Assembly (NCBI RefSeq): GCF_002022005.1
Contig: NZ_CP017258.1
Coordinates: 558,001-622,000, forward strand
Reading direction: 5' to 3'
Length of the DNA stretch: 64,000 bases
From: Campylobacter pinnipediorum subsp. caledonicus
Lineage (GTDB): Bacteria; Campylobacterota; Campylobacteria; Campylobacterales; Campylobacteraceae
Shown here in pieces: positions 1 through 9,346 of the stretch (within the stretch, counting starts at the first letter, position 1; every line of letters begins with the position of its first letter). The notes beneath the pieces were generated by a model. It saw only the letters and a list, made by a program, of their open reading frames with translations, did not search any database and had not been told where the DNA came from. The translations under genes and the position numbers were made by a program.

Positions 1-1601
1 ATTATGTGCCAGTAGCCCACTCATATCTTGGTGTTGGAAAACAGATAAATATTGATTTTTGTTCTTGGGCTATTTCTCAAATTTATTCAGGTTGTGTTAT
101 AGGCCATAATCTAAAATATGATTTTGCTGTTGTAAAAAATAATTTAGATATAAATCCACCAAAAAATTATAAAGATACAATGATACTTGCTTGGCTTAGT
201 GAGCCTGCGATGGCTGTTGGAATGGATGCCTTGGCAAAACGTCTTTATAATAATTATGAGACTTTGAAATTTGAAAGTATTGTTAAAAAAAATGAAACTT
301 TTGCTGATGTTGATTTGCAAACTGCTTGCAAATATGCATCCGAGGATGCTTGGATAACTCTTAAATTTTATAAAAGTTTTTTAAATTTGCTTGAGCCAAA
401 TTTGCTTGAGCTTGCAGATAAGCTTGAGTTTGAGTTTATAAAAGTATTGCTTGATATGGAAAATGAGGGTATAAAGCTAGATGTTCAAAAACTAAGAGAG
501 CTTATAATTTCAAATGATACTAAGTTAAAAGAGCTTACGAGTGAAATTTACACACTCTGTGGTGAAAATTTTAATATTAACTCAGTTCAGCAACTTGGCA
601 CAATATTATTTGATAAACTAAGCTTACCAGCCAAAAAAAAGACAAAAACAGGTTATAGTACAGATGAAAGTGTGCTTAATGACTTGATAGATTCTCACGA
701 AGTAATACCAAAAATATTATCGTATAGAGAGCTTTATAAGCTTCAAAATACATACTGTGAACCTCTTTTAAATTTAGCCTTAAAGGATAAAAACTCAAGA
801 ATTTATACCAGTTTTTTACAAACTGGCACAAGCACCGGAAGACTATCTTCTAAAAATCCAAATTTACAAAATATTCCAGCAAGGGGACACCTTGCAAAAG
901 ATGTTAGATCTGCTTTTGTTGCAAAAGATGGGTTTAGTTTTATTGGGCTTGATTACTCTCAGATAGAGTTAAGACTTTTAGCTCATTTTAGTCAAGATGA
1001 AGCTCTTGTAAAGGCATTTTTAGATGATGAAGACATACATACAAGAACTGCTATTAGTATTTTTGGTGAATTTGATGATCAAAAAAGATCAGTTGCAAAA
1101 AGTATAAATTTTGGACTTATATATGGAATGGGGGCTAGCAAATTAAGCAATCAAATAAACATTTCAAGAGCCCAAGCAAAAGAGTATATAAGTCTTTATT
1201 TTAAAGCATTTCCTACAATAAAAGAATTTTTAGAAGGTATAAAAATAAAAGCAAGAGAGGATGGTTTTATTGCTACTTTACTTGGAAGAAAAAGGTATTT
1301 TGATTTTACAAATGCTACACCTATGCAGCTTGCTATGTATGAAAGGGAAGCTGTAAATACAAAATTCCAAGGCTCCGCGGCTGATATTATCAAAATGTCA
1401 ATGGTTGAAATTGCAAAAATTACAGATGAAAATGCAAAACTTTTATTGCAAATTCACGATGAACTTATATTTGAAGTAAAAGATGAATATGCACAAGAAT
1501 TTGGTAAAAAGGCACAAAATATAATGCAAAATATAACAAAATTGAATGTCCCTTTAAAAACATCTTTAAATTATGCTAAAGATTGGGCAGGGCTAAAATA
1601 G
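1..1601 (+). CDS. polA: DNA polymerase I, C-terminal part (5' end cut by window edge)
   Basis: Repair and Okazaki-fragment-processing DNA polymerase. The reading frame is open to the left edge, so the N-terminal 5'-nuclease domain and the start of the proofreading domain lie outside. What remains shows the proofreading motifs HNLKYDF and YASEDAW, each keeping its metal-binding Asp, so 3'-5' exonuclease is probably active, although the first Exo motif is out of view. All three family A polymerase motifs follow: DYSQIELRL (about residue 315 of the fragment), RSVAKSINFGLIYGM (about 361-375) and QIHDELIFEV (about 482). The GTG at position 6 is not a real start, because codons before it stay in frame. 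A hairpin follows the stop. Confidence 0.96.
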   Translation, partial: YVPVAHSYLGVGKQINIDFCSWAISQIYSGCVIGHNLKYDFAVVKNNLDINPPKNYKDTMILAWLSEPAMAVGMDALAKRLYNNYETLKFESIVKKNETFADVDLQTACKYASEDAWITLKFYKSFLNLLEPNLLELADKLEFEFIKVLLDMENEGIKLDVQKLRELIISNDTKLKELTSEIYTLCGENFNINSVQQLGTILFDKLSLPAKKKTKTGYSTDESVLNDLIDSHEVIPKILSYRELYKLQNTYCEPLLNLALKDKNSRIYTSFLQTGTSTGRLSSKNPNLQNIPARGHLAKDVRSAFVAKDGFSFIGLDYSQIELRLLAHFSQDEALVKAFLDDEDIHTRTAISIFGEFDDQKRSVAKSINFGLIYGMGASKLSNQINISRAQAKEYISLYFKAFPTIKEFLEGIKIKAREDGFIATLLGRKRYFDFTNATPMQLAMYEREAVNTKFQGSAADIIKMSMVEIAKITDENAKLLLQIHDELIFEVKDEYAQEFGKKAQNIMQNITKLNVPLKTSLNYAKDWAGLK

Positions 1602-1619
1602 AGTTTTAAATTTAAAAGC

Positions 1620-1650
1620 AACAAGCTAAGGATTACTTAGCTTGTTATTA
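1620..1650. terminator. Hairpin between polA and the convergent gene
   Basis: AACAAGCTAAG (1620-1630) and CTTAGCTTGTT (1636-1646) form a perfect 11-bp stem with a 5-base loop, followed by a weak T-rich stretch. It lies between the convergent stops at 1601 and 1655, so it may end transcripts from both sides. Confidence 0.6.
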
Positions 1651-1654
1651 AATT

Positions 1655-2110
1655 TTATGTATTTTGTATCTTTTTTAGTAGCATAGTTAAACTATTTTTT
1701 TGAATTTGGCTTTTTGATTGTATTTTCTCTTGTTCTACTTTTTGTTTTATTTTCTTTATTAACTCTTGCTTATAATCTTTTAGTATGTTTTCTATTATTT
1801 GTGCAATTTCTGATTTTTCTTTATCCGTTTTTGAACTATCGTGCAGTCCTAAATTTAACTCTAGCTCAGCTCGTTTTTCTTCTATTTTTGCATCTATCCA
1901 ATCCGTTTGCATTTTTATCATAAAGCCAGATGCGCCATATTTTACTAATGATTTGCGAAAATCATCAACACTCATTTTTATAAAATTTTTATCACTATTG
2001 GCTTGTATTTCTGGTTTGATATTATTTAAAATATGATTAAAGTTTTCTTTTGAACTTTTTATAGGACTTTTATTGTCTGATATGTTTAAAATATTGTTTT
2101 GCACTTTCAT
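1655..2110 (-). CDS. Uncharacterised 151-residue protein, sigma-54 controlled
   Basis: I do not recognise a domain. The protein is hydrophilic and mostly helical, with no signal peptide or membrane segment. Its C-terminal half is very rich in Lys and Glu and probably forms a coiled coil. A central segment with DDFRKSLVKYGASGF precedes the charged helices. The only strong clue to its role is the promoter: a near-ideal RpoN site lies immediately upstream (2136-2149). In Campylobacter RpoN mainly drives middle and late flagellar genes, so a flagellum-linked role (secreted factor, chaperone or regulator) is my inference. It might be the counterpart of a small RpoN-dependent protein known in C. 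jejuni, but I could not check this. The ribosome site AAAGG sits about 8 bases before the ATG. Confidence 0.75.
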   Translation of the reverse strand: MKVQNNILNISDNKSPIKSSKENFNHILNNIKPEIQANSDKNFIKMSVDDFRKSLVKYGASGFMIKMQTDWIDAKIEEKRAELELNLGLHDSSKTDKEKSEIAQIIENILKDYKQELIKKIKQKVEQEKIQSKSQIQKNSLTMLLKKIQNT

Positions 2111-2114
2111 GGAG

Positions 2115-2132
2115 TTGCCTTTTTTTAGGCAA
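2115..2132 (-). other. Short inverted repeat in the 5' leader
   Basis: TTGCC (2115-2119) and GGCAA (2128-2132) flank an eight-base T-rich loop. The structure lies between the sigma-54 promoter and the start codon and overlaps the presumed ribosome site and start of the very short leader. It could be fortuitous. Confidence 0.3.
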
Positions 2133-2135
2133 CAA

Positions 2136-2149
2136 GCAAAAACAGTTCC
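2136..2149 (-). promoter_or_regulatory. Sigma-54 (RpoN) promoter
   Basis: Read on the minus strand, the sequence is GGAACTGTTTTTGC followed by TTG. The invariant GG and GC are exactly 10 bases apart, as the -24/-12 elements require, and match the Campylobacter form GGAA...TTGC. The start codon at 2110 lies about 26 bases downstream, so the leader would be only about a dozen bases. A second site with the same layout precedes flgG2 in this window (38058-38071). Confidence 0.8.
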
Positions 2150-2169
2150 TTGTTTAAATAAGTATTATG

Positions 2170-2202
2170 AAGAAGTGTAGGCTTATTTTATCTACACTTC
2201 TT
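2170..2202 (-). terminator. Hairpin downstream of glnA
   Basis: AAGAAGTGTAG (2170-2180) and CTACACTTCTT (2192-2202) form an 11-bp stem just past the glnA stop. There is no strong U tract on the minus strand, so it may act as a 3' stabilising structure or a weak terminator that insulates the next gene's sigma-54 promoter. Confidence 0.5.
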
Positions 2203-2209
2203 ATTTATT

Positions 2210-3640
2210 TTAGCATGAGTAGCAAGTTTTAAACTCATAAGCAGTTGGTCTTGCTTCATAAGGCCAAACTTGAGTTTCAAATTTTAAGTGTTGGAATGCG
2301 TCTATAAAACTATCTGTCATTACTGGTTTTAAATAATCATTGCAACGAATTAAAGCTTCCAAGCTACCCCTTAATGTATGTGGAAGTTGTTCTATTCCTT
2401 TTTGACGGATTTCATCTAGAGTTAGTGTAAATAAGTTTTCATCCATCGGTCCAACAGGCTCTATTTTGTTTTTAACACCATCAATCCCAGCCATAAGCAT
2501 AGCTGTAAATGCTAGATAAGGGCAAGCTGTACTATCTGGAAAACGCATTTCAGCTCTTACTGAGTTTTCTCCAGAACCATAAGGAATTCTTACAGAGGCT
2601 GAACGATTTTGACTAGAATAAGTTAAGATCGAAGGTGCTTCAAAGCCAGGAATTAGTCTTTTATAAGAGTTTGTGCTAGGGTTTGTAAAAGCAGCAACAC
2701 TTCTAGCATGTTTTAAAACACCGCCTATATAATGTCTTGCAAAATCACTTAAATTTGCATATTCTCCCTCTTTGTAGAATAGATTTTTTCCATCTTTCCA
2801 AATTGACTGATGAACGTGCATTCCGCTACCATTATCTCCATAAAGTGGTTTTGGCATAAATGTTGCTGTTTTGCCATTTAGATGAGCTACCATTTTTACT
2901 ACGTATTTATAAATTTGAACATTATCAGCAGCCTCTACCAATGTTCCAAACTTAACACCTATTTCGCCCTGTCCTTGTGCTACTTCGTGGTGAACTGCAA
3001 AAGTTTCAAGTCCAACTTGTTCTAAAACCTGAACCATTTCAGCCCTTAGATCAACCATACTATCTACTGGTTGGCAAGGAAAGTATCCGCCTTTTTTTCT
3101 TGGGCGATGTCCTGTATTATAACTATCTGAGAAATCTTTATCGTCATTCCATTCGCCTTCTTCTGTATCAACCTCATACATAGCGCAATTTGTTTTATCA
3201 ATTATCTTTACATTGTCAAATACGAAAAATTCATTTTCAGGGCCAAAATAAGCAATATCGCCAAGTCCACTTTCTTTTAGATGAGCCATTGCTTTTTTTG
3301 CTATCGAGCGAGGGCATTTTTCATACATTTGCCCTTTGTATATATCATATATATCACAAAAAACAACTATAGTTATATCGGCAGTAAATGGATCTAAAAA
3401 TGCACTGGTTGCTTCTGGCATTAGCATCATGTCTGATTGATGTATTGGTTGCCAACCAGAAAAAGAACTAGCATCAAATGGAACACCCTTGAAAAACATA
3501 TCTTTTGTAATGGATTTTGCATTGTATGACATATGATGCCAAGTTCCATTTATATCAGTAAATCTAAAATCAACAAATTTAACTTCATTTTCTTTACAAA
3601 AATCAAAAAAATGATCTACGTCTTTTACAATTTTTCCCAT
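2210..3640 (-). CDS. glnA: Glutamine synthetase, type I
   Basis: Makes glutamine from glutamate, ammonia and ATP, the main ammonia-assimilation step, in the cytoplasm as a dodecamer. At 476 residues it has the usual type I length. The beta-grasp N-terminal domain carries [13 protein letters not shown]. Metal and substrate motifs follow: [23 protein letters not shown], and GSGMHVHQS. At the position where enteric enzymes carry the adenylylated tyrosine (NLYDLP in E. coli), this protein reads NLFTLT near residue 400. It therefore has Phe, not Tyr, and cannot be switched off by GlnE-type adenylylation at that residue. It is monocistronic and divergent from cheZ. The ribosome site AGGAGAG lies just before the ATG. 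Confidence 0.97.
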   Translation of the reverse strand: MGKIVKDVDHFFDFCKENEVKFVDFRFTDINGTWHHMSYNAKSITKDMFFKGVPFDASSFSGWQPIHQSDMMLMPEATSAFLDPFTADITIVVFCDIYDIYKGQMYEKCPRSIAKKAMAHLKESGLGDIAYFGPENEFFVFDNVKIIDKTNCAMYEVDTEEGEWNDDKDFSDSYNTGHRPRKKGGYFPCQPVDSMVDLRAEMVQVLEQVGLETFAVHHEVAQGQGEIGVKFGTLVEAADNVQIYKYVVKMVAHLNGKTATFMPKPLYGDNGSGMHVHQSIWKDGKNLFYKEGEYANLSDFARHYIGGVLKHARSVAAFTNPSTNSYKRLIPGFEAPSILTYSSQNRSASVRIPYGSGENSVRAEMRFPDSTACPYLAFTAMLMAGIDGVKNKIEPVGPMDENLFTLTLDEIRQKGIEQLPHTLRGSLEALIRCNDYLKPVMTDSFIDAFQHLKFETQVWPYEARPTAYEFKTCYSC

Positions 3641-3946
3641 TTATCTCTCCTATATTAACTTTCGTTTATTTTTTTATTCTACCATAAATTTTTACCATAT
3701 AAGATAAAACTTATATAAAAAATATACCTACTTTAAAAAGCAATAAAATATATCTATAATTTTAATATTTTTCTTTAATATTTGTATAAGTTTTAAATTC
3801 AAAAGATTTTTGTAAATTAGAATAATTAATTTTTTGACATGAATTATGATATTATATCAAAATTTAAATATTTATTTTTATTTAAAGTTAGCTTTAAAAC
3901 AAGTGATAGTATAATCACATTACTTTAGACTAAATTAGGAGTTTTT
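3641..3946. promoter_or_regulatory. Divergent glnA/cheZ promoter region
   Basis: AT-rich spacer with no gene. For cheZ, TATAAT at 3910-3915, preceded by GATAG, gives a leader of about 25 bases containing AGGAG. For glnA, TAGAAT on the minus strand at 3676-3681 is a candidate -10 box. A further TTGACA (about 3834-3839) lies upstream of cheZ, but its spacing to a -10 is not convincing. Confidence 0.5.
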
Positions 3947-4681
3947 ATGACCCAAGAAGAACTTGATGCATTGATGGCAGGAGGTCTTGATGATACGGAA
4001 CAGATTAGTGTGGAGCCATCCGAAGAATCAACAAAAGATGATAAAAGCGAAGTAGTTGAATCAAAACCAGATTCATCTTCTAAGGAAAAATTAGAAAAAC
4101 TAGATGAATATGATGGGTATAGAGTTAGTGCCGAATCTGCTTGGCCACCACCACCACCAACAGAAGATCATAAGATGGTTCATCAGCTTGATGATGTTAC
4201 AAGAGATAGTGAAGCAAAAGCTACTGAGATGTTTGATAAACTTGAAACTATCAATAATTTTTGTATGGATGCGGAAGGCGGTTGTACTTCACTAAAATCA
4301 GGTATAGATGAAAATATACAGCTTTTTAGTACTTTAAGTGAGAAGTTTCCAAATGTATCAACATTTAAAGAAGCTCTTGAAAAAAACAACTCTTTAAAAT
4401 CAAATTTAGATGATATTATAGGCAATCTTCAAATGGGACAAGATGAGATTATGATGGCTATGGATATGATGCAATATCAAGATATTCATCGTCAAAAAAT
4501 AGAACGTGTTATAAATGTAATGCGAGCATTAAGTAAATATATGAATAGTTTATTTGAAGGTAAGATAGATGATGAAAAAAGGGTTGGTTCTGCTGTTCAT
4601 ATTTCAGGAGATACAACTACAGAAAATCTAGTTAGCAATGACGATATAGAGGCATTAATAGAAAGTTTGGGCAGTAAATAG
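3947..4681 (+). CDS. cheZ: Chemotaxis phosphatase CheZ (epsilonproteobacterial type)
   Basis: Removes phosphate from CheY-P to reset the flagellar motor signal. The diagnostic stretch is MQYQDIHRQKIERV (about residues 175-188). The Asp (about 179) and Gln (about 183), four residues apart, match E. coli CheZ Asp143 and catalytic Gln147. The N-terminus, MTQEELDALMAGG, resembles the CheY- or motor-binding peptide of FliM/FliN proteins. An acidic linker and a PPPPP run follow, then a long helical hairpin. The acidic C-terminal tail (DDIEALIESLG) resembles the CheY-binding tail of CheZ. At 244 residues it is slightly longer than E. coli CheZ because of the N-terminal extension. The next gene starts inside its stop codon. 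Confidence 0.88.
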   Translation: MTQEELDALMAGGLDDTEQISVEPSEESTKDDKSEVVESKPDSSSKEKLEKLDEYDGYRVSAESAWPPPPPTEDHKMVHQLDDVTRDSEAKATEMFDKLETINNFCMDAEGGCTSLKSGIDENIQLFSTLSEKFPNVSTFKEALEKNNSLKSNLDDIIGNLQMGQDEIMMAMDMMQYQDIHRQKIERVINVMRALSKYMNSLFEGKIDDEKRVGSAVHISGDTTTENLVSNDDIEALIESLGSK

Positions 4682-5940
4682 TGAAAAGACCTGAGCTTTT
4701 AAGTCCTGCTGGAAATTCAACAAAGTTAAAAATAGCACTTGAATATGGTGCTGACGCTGTTTATGCCAGTGTTGCTAGTTTTTCACTAAGAACTCGTTCT
4801 GCGCGAGAGTTTGATCTTCAGAGTTTTAAAGAGGCTATAGACTACACACATGCAAGAGGAAAAAAATTTTACGCGACTGTAAATGCTTTTCCTTTTAATG
4901 GTCAGATAGAACCTTTAAAAAGACATATACAAACCATATCTGAGTTTAAACCCGATGCTTTTATAATAGCAACGCCAGGTGTTATGTCTTTAGCAAAAGA
5001 GATAGCTCCTGATATAGAGGTTCATTTAAGCACTCAAGCAAATGTTATGAACTATCTTGATGCAAAAATTTACCATCAAATGGGCGCTAGTAGGATAGTT
5101 GTCGCTAGAGAGATGAACCTAAAAGATGTTATAAAAATTAAAGAACAAATTCCTAGTTTAGAGATAGAAATTTTTATTCATGGTTCTATGTGTTTTGCAT
5201 ATTCTGGTAGATGTTTAGTTAGCTCTATTCAAAGTGGTAGGATGTCAAACCGTGGAAGTTGTGCTAATGATTGTAGATTTAAATATGAATTATATGCTAA
5301 AAATCCAGATAGTGGAACTTTGTTTAGGTTAGAAGAGGATAATGAGGGTGGAACTCATATCATGAATTCAAAAGATTTAAATCTTTCAGCACATATTGAT
5401 GACATTATAAAATCAGGCGTTATTGATAGTTTGAAAATTGAAGGAAGAACAAAGAGTGAGTATTATGTAGCCTGTGCCACAAGAGCTTATAGAATGGCGG
5501 TTGATGACTCTTTGGGTTTGAATTTTGATTCTCGAAAATACTCTTATGAATTAAATACTCTTAAAAATCGTGGTTTTACAGATGGCTATTTGGTTCATAG
5601 ACCTTATGAGAGAACAGATACACAAAATCATTTTAGTAGTCTTGAAGAAGGCACACATCAAGTTCATGCTATTAGCGTTGATGGCCAATACCTAAAATGC
5701 AAATTTAAGATGATTTTAAATGAAGATTATGAGATAGTTGCTCCACTTGGTACTGATATTTTAGAGTGTGATAATGAGATTGGCAAAATTTACAAAAAAG
5801 ATGGAAAATATTGGATTAATTTTAAGCAACTTATGACTAAAAAGGGTAAGTTTATGACTGAAATTCATAGTGGTAATGAAAACGAGATAAAATTACCATC
5901 ACAACTGCCAAATTTTGTCTTTTTAAGAAAGGAATTTTAA
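4681..5940 (+). CDS. U32 family protein, TrhP (YegQ)-like tRNA hydroxylation enzyme
   Basis: U32 proteins were named as peptidases (H. pylori PrtC), but E. coli YegQ/TrhP hydroxylates uridine 34 of tRNAs using prephenate, and RlhA does so on 23S rRNA. This 419-residue protein resembles TrhP rather than the longer RlhA, sharing motifs such as IMNSKDL and LKIEGRTKS. Four cysteines at about 171, 178, 194 and 198 (SMCFAYSGRC and GSCANDCRF) match the conserved cluster thought to hold an iron-sulfur centre. The GTG start overlaps the cheZ stop by one base (TAGTG), so the two genes are translationally coupled. tRNA modification is therefore the most likely function; protease activity is unproven. 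Confidence 0.8.
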   Translation: MKRPELLSPAGNSTKLKIALEYGADAVYASVASFSLRTRSAREFDLQSFKEAIDYTHARGKKFYATVNAFPFNGQIEPLKRHIQTISEFKPDAFIIATPGVMSLAKEIAPDIEVHLSTQANVMNYLDAKIYHQMGASRIVVAREMNLKDVIKIKEQIPSLEIEIFIHGSMCFAYSGRCLVSSIQSGRMSNRGSCANDCRFKYELYAKNPDSGTLFRLEEDNEGGTHIMNSKDLNLSAHIDDIIKSGVIDSLKIEGRTKSEYYVACATRAYRMAVDDSLGLNFDSRKYSYELNTLKNRGFTDGYLVHRPYERTDTQNHFSSLEEGTHQVHAISVDGQYLKCKFKMILNEDYEIVAPLGTDILECDNEIGKIYKKDGKYWINFKQLMTKKGKFMTEIHSGNENEIKLPSQLPNFVFLRKEF

Positions 5941-6434
5941 TGAAATTTGTATCTATAATGATGGGTAGCAAGAGTGATTATGATATAGTTAGTGAAGCGA
6001 CTAGAATGTTTGATAAGTTTGGGATTAAATACGAACTTATAATTACTTCAGCACATAGAAGCCCTGAAAGAACTCAAGAGTACATCAAACAAGCTGAGGA
6101 AAAAGGAGTTCAGGTATTTATAGCTGCTGCTGGAATGGCTGCCCATCTTGCTGGTGCTGTTGCTGCAAATACTACAAAACCAGTCATAGGTGTTCCTATG
6201 GATGCTAGTGCTCTAAATGGTGTTGATGCTCTTTACTCTACTGTTCAAATGCCAAGCGGTATGCCAGTAGCAACACTTGCTATAGGCAAAGCAGGTATTA
6301 TAAACTCAGTATATTTAGCTATGCAAATTTTAGCTTTAAATGATGAAGATTTAGCAAAAAAACTAAAAGATGATAGAGAGTCAAAAAAAGAGGCTTTAAA
6401 ACAAGATTCTGCTAAAGTCGAGGTTATACTTTAA
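5940..6434 (+). CDS. purE: N5-carboxyaminoimidazole ribonucleotide mutase
   Basis: Purine biosynthesis: moves the carboxyl group of N5-CAIR to give CAIR. At 164 residues it is a typical class I PurE, with the substrate loop MMGSKSDYD at the start, then SAHRSPERT, AAAGMAAHLAG and VIGVPMD. The catalytic His of the SAHR motif is present. The start overlaps the previous stop by one base (TAATG). No other purine gene is adjacent; it sits inside a mixed housekeeping run. Confidence 0.96.
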   Translation: MKFVSIMMGSKSDYDIVSEATRMFDKFGIKYELIITSAHRSPERTQEYIKQAEEKGVQVFIAAAGMAAHLAGAVAANTTKPVIGVPMDASALNGVDALYSTVQMPSGMPVATLAIGKAGIINSVYLAMQILALNDEDLAKKLKDDRESKKEALKQDSAKVEVIL

Positions 6435-6443
6435 GGAGGCAAA

Positions 6444-6914
6444 ATGCAGACATTTTTAAAAATAGATGAGTTTTGCAAATTAGTTCATCTAAACCGTGAA
6501 GTTATAGATGAGATGATACAAAGAGGTGTTCTTAATACTCGCAAAGATGGAGATGAAATATATATAGAAGCTAGTCAAGGGACTATGAGTATTGTTCCAT
6601 CTTCAAATGCAAATTTGACTCAAAATATGCAAGCTTTACCGGGAGAGAGCTTTGTTGAAAAGACAATAGGAACTATATTAAATCTGCATGAAAAAGTTTT
6701 GGATGCAAAAGATGAAACCTTAGAAACATTAAAAAATGAAAATAAATTTTTAAAAGAAGCTCTTTTTTCTATGCAAGAACTTTATGATGAAGATAGAAAA
6801 AGTATACAGACATTAACCACTCAACTTAAAATTTCTCAAGATGAGGTTGAATTTTTAAAAAGAAAATATAAATTGATGTGGAATAAAGCTGTTGATAATT
6901 TTAAGGAAAACTAA
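6444..6914 (+). CDS. Uncharacterised protein with N-terminal helix-turn-helix-like segment and coiled coil
   Basis: 156 residues. The first 50 resemble a short winged or MerR/excisionase-type DNA-binding fold (FCKLVHLNREVIDEMIQRG then a DGDEIYIE wing). The region from about 85 onward (LHEKVLDAKDETLETLKNE and further) is a long charged coiled coil. Proteins like this, I believe catalogued as DUF3972, recur in this locus in Campylobacter and Helicobacter. No function is known to me. The ribosome site AAGGAGG lies 5 bases before the ATG and is one of the strongest in the window. Confidence 0.75.
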   Translation: MQTFLKIDEFCKLVHLNREVIDEMIQRGVLNTRKDGDEIYIEASQGTMSIVPSSNANLTQNMQALPGESFVEKTIGTILNLHEKVLDAKDETLETLKNENKFLKEALFSMQELYDEDRKSIQTLTTQLKISQDEVEFLKRKYKLMWNKAVDNFKEN

Positions 6915-7043
6915 AATAATATAGATTTTTCTAATTTGCATATTTATTAGTAAAATCAAGTTATACGCTATGATTTTACTATAAAGATTTTTTGAGATTT
7001 AAATATTTGAATTTCTAATATATTGATAAAATAAAGGTAACAA

Positions 7044-7904
7044 ATGATAACTTTTTCAGAGATTATTTTAAGCTTACAAAGCTATTGGCAAGAAAATGGT
7101 TGTGTGATACTTCAGCCTTACGATATGCCCGCTGGTGCTGGGACTTATCATCAGGCTACTTTTTTAAGAAGCCTTGGTAAAAAACCATGGGCAGCCGCAT
7201 ATGTGGCTCCATCTCGCCGTCCAACAGATGGTAGATATGGTGAAAATCCAAATCGTTTGGGAGCTTATTATCAATTTCAAGTTTTGATAAAGCCAAGCCC
7301 TGAAAACATACAAGAGCTATATTTAAAAAGCTTAGAAAGACTAGGACTTGATCTTAAAAAACACGATATCCGCTTTGTGGAGGATAATTGGGAGAGTCCT
7401 ACTCTTGGTGCTTGGGGTCTTGGTTGGGAAGTATGGCTTGATGGTATGGAGGTTACTCAATTTACATATTTTCAACAAGTTGGCGGCATAGCTTGCGAGC
7501 TTGTTAGTGGAGAGATAACATATGGTCTTGAGCGTTTGGCTATGTATTTGCAAAACAAAGACAATGTATATGATATAGTTTGGGATGATAAAAACAATCT
7601 AGTAACTTATGGAGATGTTCACAAGCAAGGCGAGTATGAATGGAGCAAATATAATTTCGAAGTTGCTGATGTAAATATGCTTTTTACTCAATTTGACAAT
7701 GCTTTCAATGAATGCAAACGTGCGCTTGATGCAGAGATAGCTCTTCCTGCTTATGATTATTGTATGCTTGCGGCACATACTTTTAATGTTCTTGATGCAA
7801 GAGGCGCTATAAGTGTAACGCAGCGACAAGATTATATTTTAAAAATTCGTGAACTTGCAAAAAGTTGTGCTTTGACATATTTAAAATCTCAAGAAGAAAA
7901 ATGA
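7044..7904 (+). CDS. glyQ: Glycyl-tRNA synthetase alpha subunit
   Basis: Charges tRNA-Gly as an alpha2beta2 enzyme. The alpha subunit holds the class II catalytic core. At 286 residues it has family length. It begins with the typical [20 protein letters not shown], followed by [14 protein letters not shown] (motif 2 region) and [10 protein letters not shown] (motif 3). The beta subunit gene glyS is not in the window, as is common in this group. The gap before it (6915-7043) carries only AT-rich DNA. The stop overlaps the next start (ATGA). Confidence 0.97.
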   Translation: MITFSEIILSLQSYWQENGCVILQPYDMPAGAGTYHQATFLRSLGKKPWAAAYVAPSRRPTDGRYGENPNRLGAYYQFQVLIKPSPENIQELYLKSLERLGLDLKKHDIRFVEDNWESPTLGAWGLGWEVWLDGMEVTQFTYFQQVGGIACELVSGEITYGLERLAMYLQNKDNVYDIVWDDKNNLVTYGDVHKQGEYEWSKYNFEVADVNMLFTQFDNAFNECKRALDAEIALPAYDYCMLAAHTFNVLDARGAISVTQRQDYILKIRELAKSCALTYLKSQEEK

Positions 7905-8623
7905 AAATAAAAGAAATTTATGATATTTTAAATCAAATTGCACCCTTTGAATCCCAAGAAAAATGGGATAATAGCGGTGTATTGATAGGAAATATGCAAA
8001 GTGAGTTTGAAAGAATTTATTTAAGCTTGGATTTAGATAGCGAGCTTATAGATGAAGTTTTGCCAAATTCTTTGATTATTACTCATCATCCTTTGATTTT
8101 TAGGGGACTAAAAAATATTAGCTTGGATACATATCCAAGCGGTATCATTGCAAAAATGATAACAAAAAATATTACTCTGATTAGTATGCATACAAATTAT
8201 GACAAATTTGTTTTGAATGAATACTTTGCAAAAGATATCTTGGGTTTTGATATAGTAAAAAAAGATGATTTTTTGATATATTGTGATGTTGATTTTAAAT
8301 TTAGTGAGCTTGTAAATTTCGTAAAGCAAAAGCTTGATGTAGAGCAAATAAAAACAACTTTTGTTAAACAAGATATAAAAAATATAGCAATTTGTACTGG
8401 AAGCGGAATGGATTTGTTGTCTATGGTTAAAGCAGATGTTTTTTTAACAGGAGATATAAAATACCATCAAGCACTTGAAGCTAAGGAAAATGGCATAAAT
8501 TTAATAGACATAAATCACTATGAAAGTGAGCGATATTTTGGTGCTTCTTTGATGAAATATTTGCAAAATATTAAAATAAAAGTTATAATCACTAATTCAA
8601 AAAACCCATTTGTGTATTGTTAA
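7901..8623 (+). CDS. NIF3-like dinuclear metal-centre protein
   Basis: NIF3/YbgI family; members form hexamers with a two-metal site, and their role is unsettled (the name GTP cyclohydrolase type 2 is common but doubtful). The start ATG at 7901 overlaps the glyQ stop by four bases and gives [11 protein letters not shown] longer reading from a TTG at about 7865 is less likely because it runs inside glyQ. Metal-site motifs are [18 protein letters not shown] and INHYESE near the C-terminus. The length of 240 residues is the short form without the central inserted domain. Confidence 0.88.
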   Translation: MKIKEIYDILNQIAPFESQEKWDNSGVLIGNMQSEFERIYLSLDLDSELIDEVLPNSLIITHHPLIFRGLKNISLDTYPSGIIAKMITKNITLISMHTNYDKFVLNEYFAKDILGFDIVKKDDFLIYCDVDFKFSELVNFVKQKLDVEQIKTTFVKQDIKNIAICTGSGMDLLSMVKADVFLTGDIKYHQALEAKENGINLIDINHYESERYFGASLMKYLQNIKIKVIITNSKNPFVYC

Positions 8624-8635
8624 TAAAGGAATTAT

Positions 8636-9343
8636 ATGAATAAATATTTAGAGCAGTTAGTTAAGCTTTCAAAATTTGATAAAGATATAGATAGTTTTGG
8701 TCTTAGAGTTGAAGATGTTGAAAAGGTTTTAAGAGCTACAAGACAAGAATTTGAAGAGTTAAACGAAAAGATAGAAAAGATAGATAGTGATTTGGTTGAA
8801 TTAAAAACTCAAAAATCAAAAACAAATGCCCATATAGCTGAATTTTCAAATAAGATAAAAGATGTTTCAAAAAAGAGTTCGGCGGCTAAAACTGAAAAAG
8901 AGGTAAAAGCGCTTGGTCTTGAAGAAGAGATAGCAAAGGAACAACTAGAGGCAGCTAACGAAGAGATAGCGAGACTTGAAAAAATTTCAGCAGCTAAATT
9001 AGAAGAAAAACAAGAGTGCGAAGACAAAAAAGCTGAGCTTCAAACAAAGCTTAATGAGATAGAAAAAGAGATTAGTTCAGAGCTTGAAAGTATAGAAAAA
9101 GAGCGTGAAGAGATATATGCTCAGAAAAATAAACTAATTTCTCAAATGAATCAAAAAATCATTACATTTTATGAAAAAATTAGAAAATGGGCTGGAAATA
9201 CAGCTGTTGTTCCTGTTAGAAAACAGGCTTGTTATGGATGTTTTATGCAGATAAATGATAAAACTTTTTCATCTGTAATTAAGGCAGAAGATATAATCAC
9301 TTGTCCTCATTGTGGAAGAATTTTATACAAAGAAACAGAATAG
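8636..9343 (+). CDS. Coiled-coil protein with C-terminal zinc ribbon (C4-type, CT398-like)
   Basis: 235 residues. Residues 10-180 are an uninterrupted charged coiled coil. The C-terminus carries two CxxC pairs, CYGC (199, 202) and CPHC (223, 226), forming a zinc ribbon. This is the architecture of the CT398/HP0958 family. In Helicobacter, HP0958 (FlgZ) binds RpoN and the flaA mRNA and is needed for flagella. This gene is the likely counterpart, which fits the RpoN promoters seen elsewhere in the window. The assignment of that role is by family, not shown here. Confidence 0.85.
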   Translation: MNKYLEQLVKLSKFDKDIDSFGLRVEDVEKVLRATRQEFEELNEKIEKIDSDLVELKTQKSKTNAHIAEFSNKIKDVSKKSSAAKTEKEVKALGLEEEIAKEQLEAANEEIARLEKISAAKLEEKQECEDKKAELQTKLNEIEKEISSELESIEKEREEIYAQKNKLISQMNQKIITFYEKIRKWAGNTAVVPVRKQACYGCFMQINDKTFSSVIKAEDIITCPHCGRILYKETE

Positions 9344-9346
9344 CAT

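Noticed and set aside
7865-7900. Longer N-terminus for the NIF3-like protein from a TTG
   Set aside because: It would lie inside glyQ and add residues that family members lack; the ATG overlapping the glyQ stop is the natural start.
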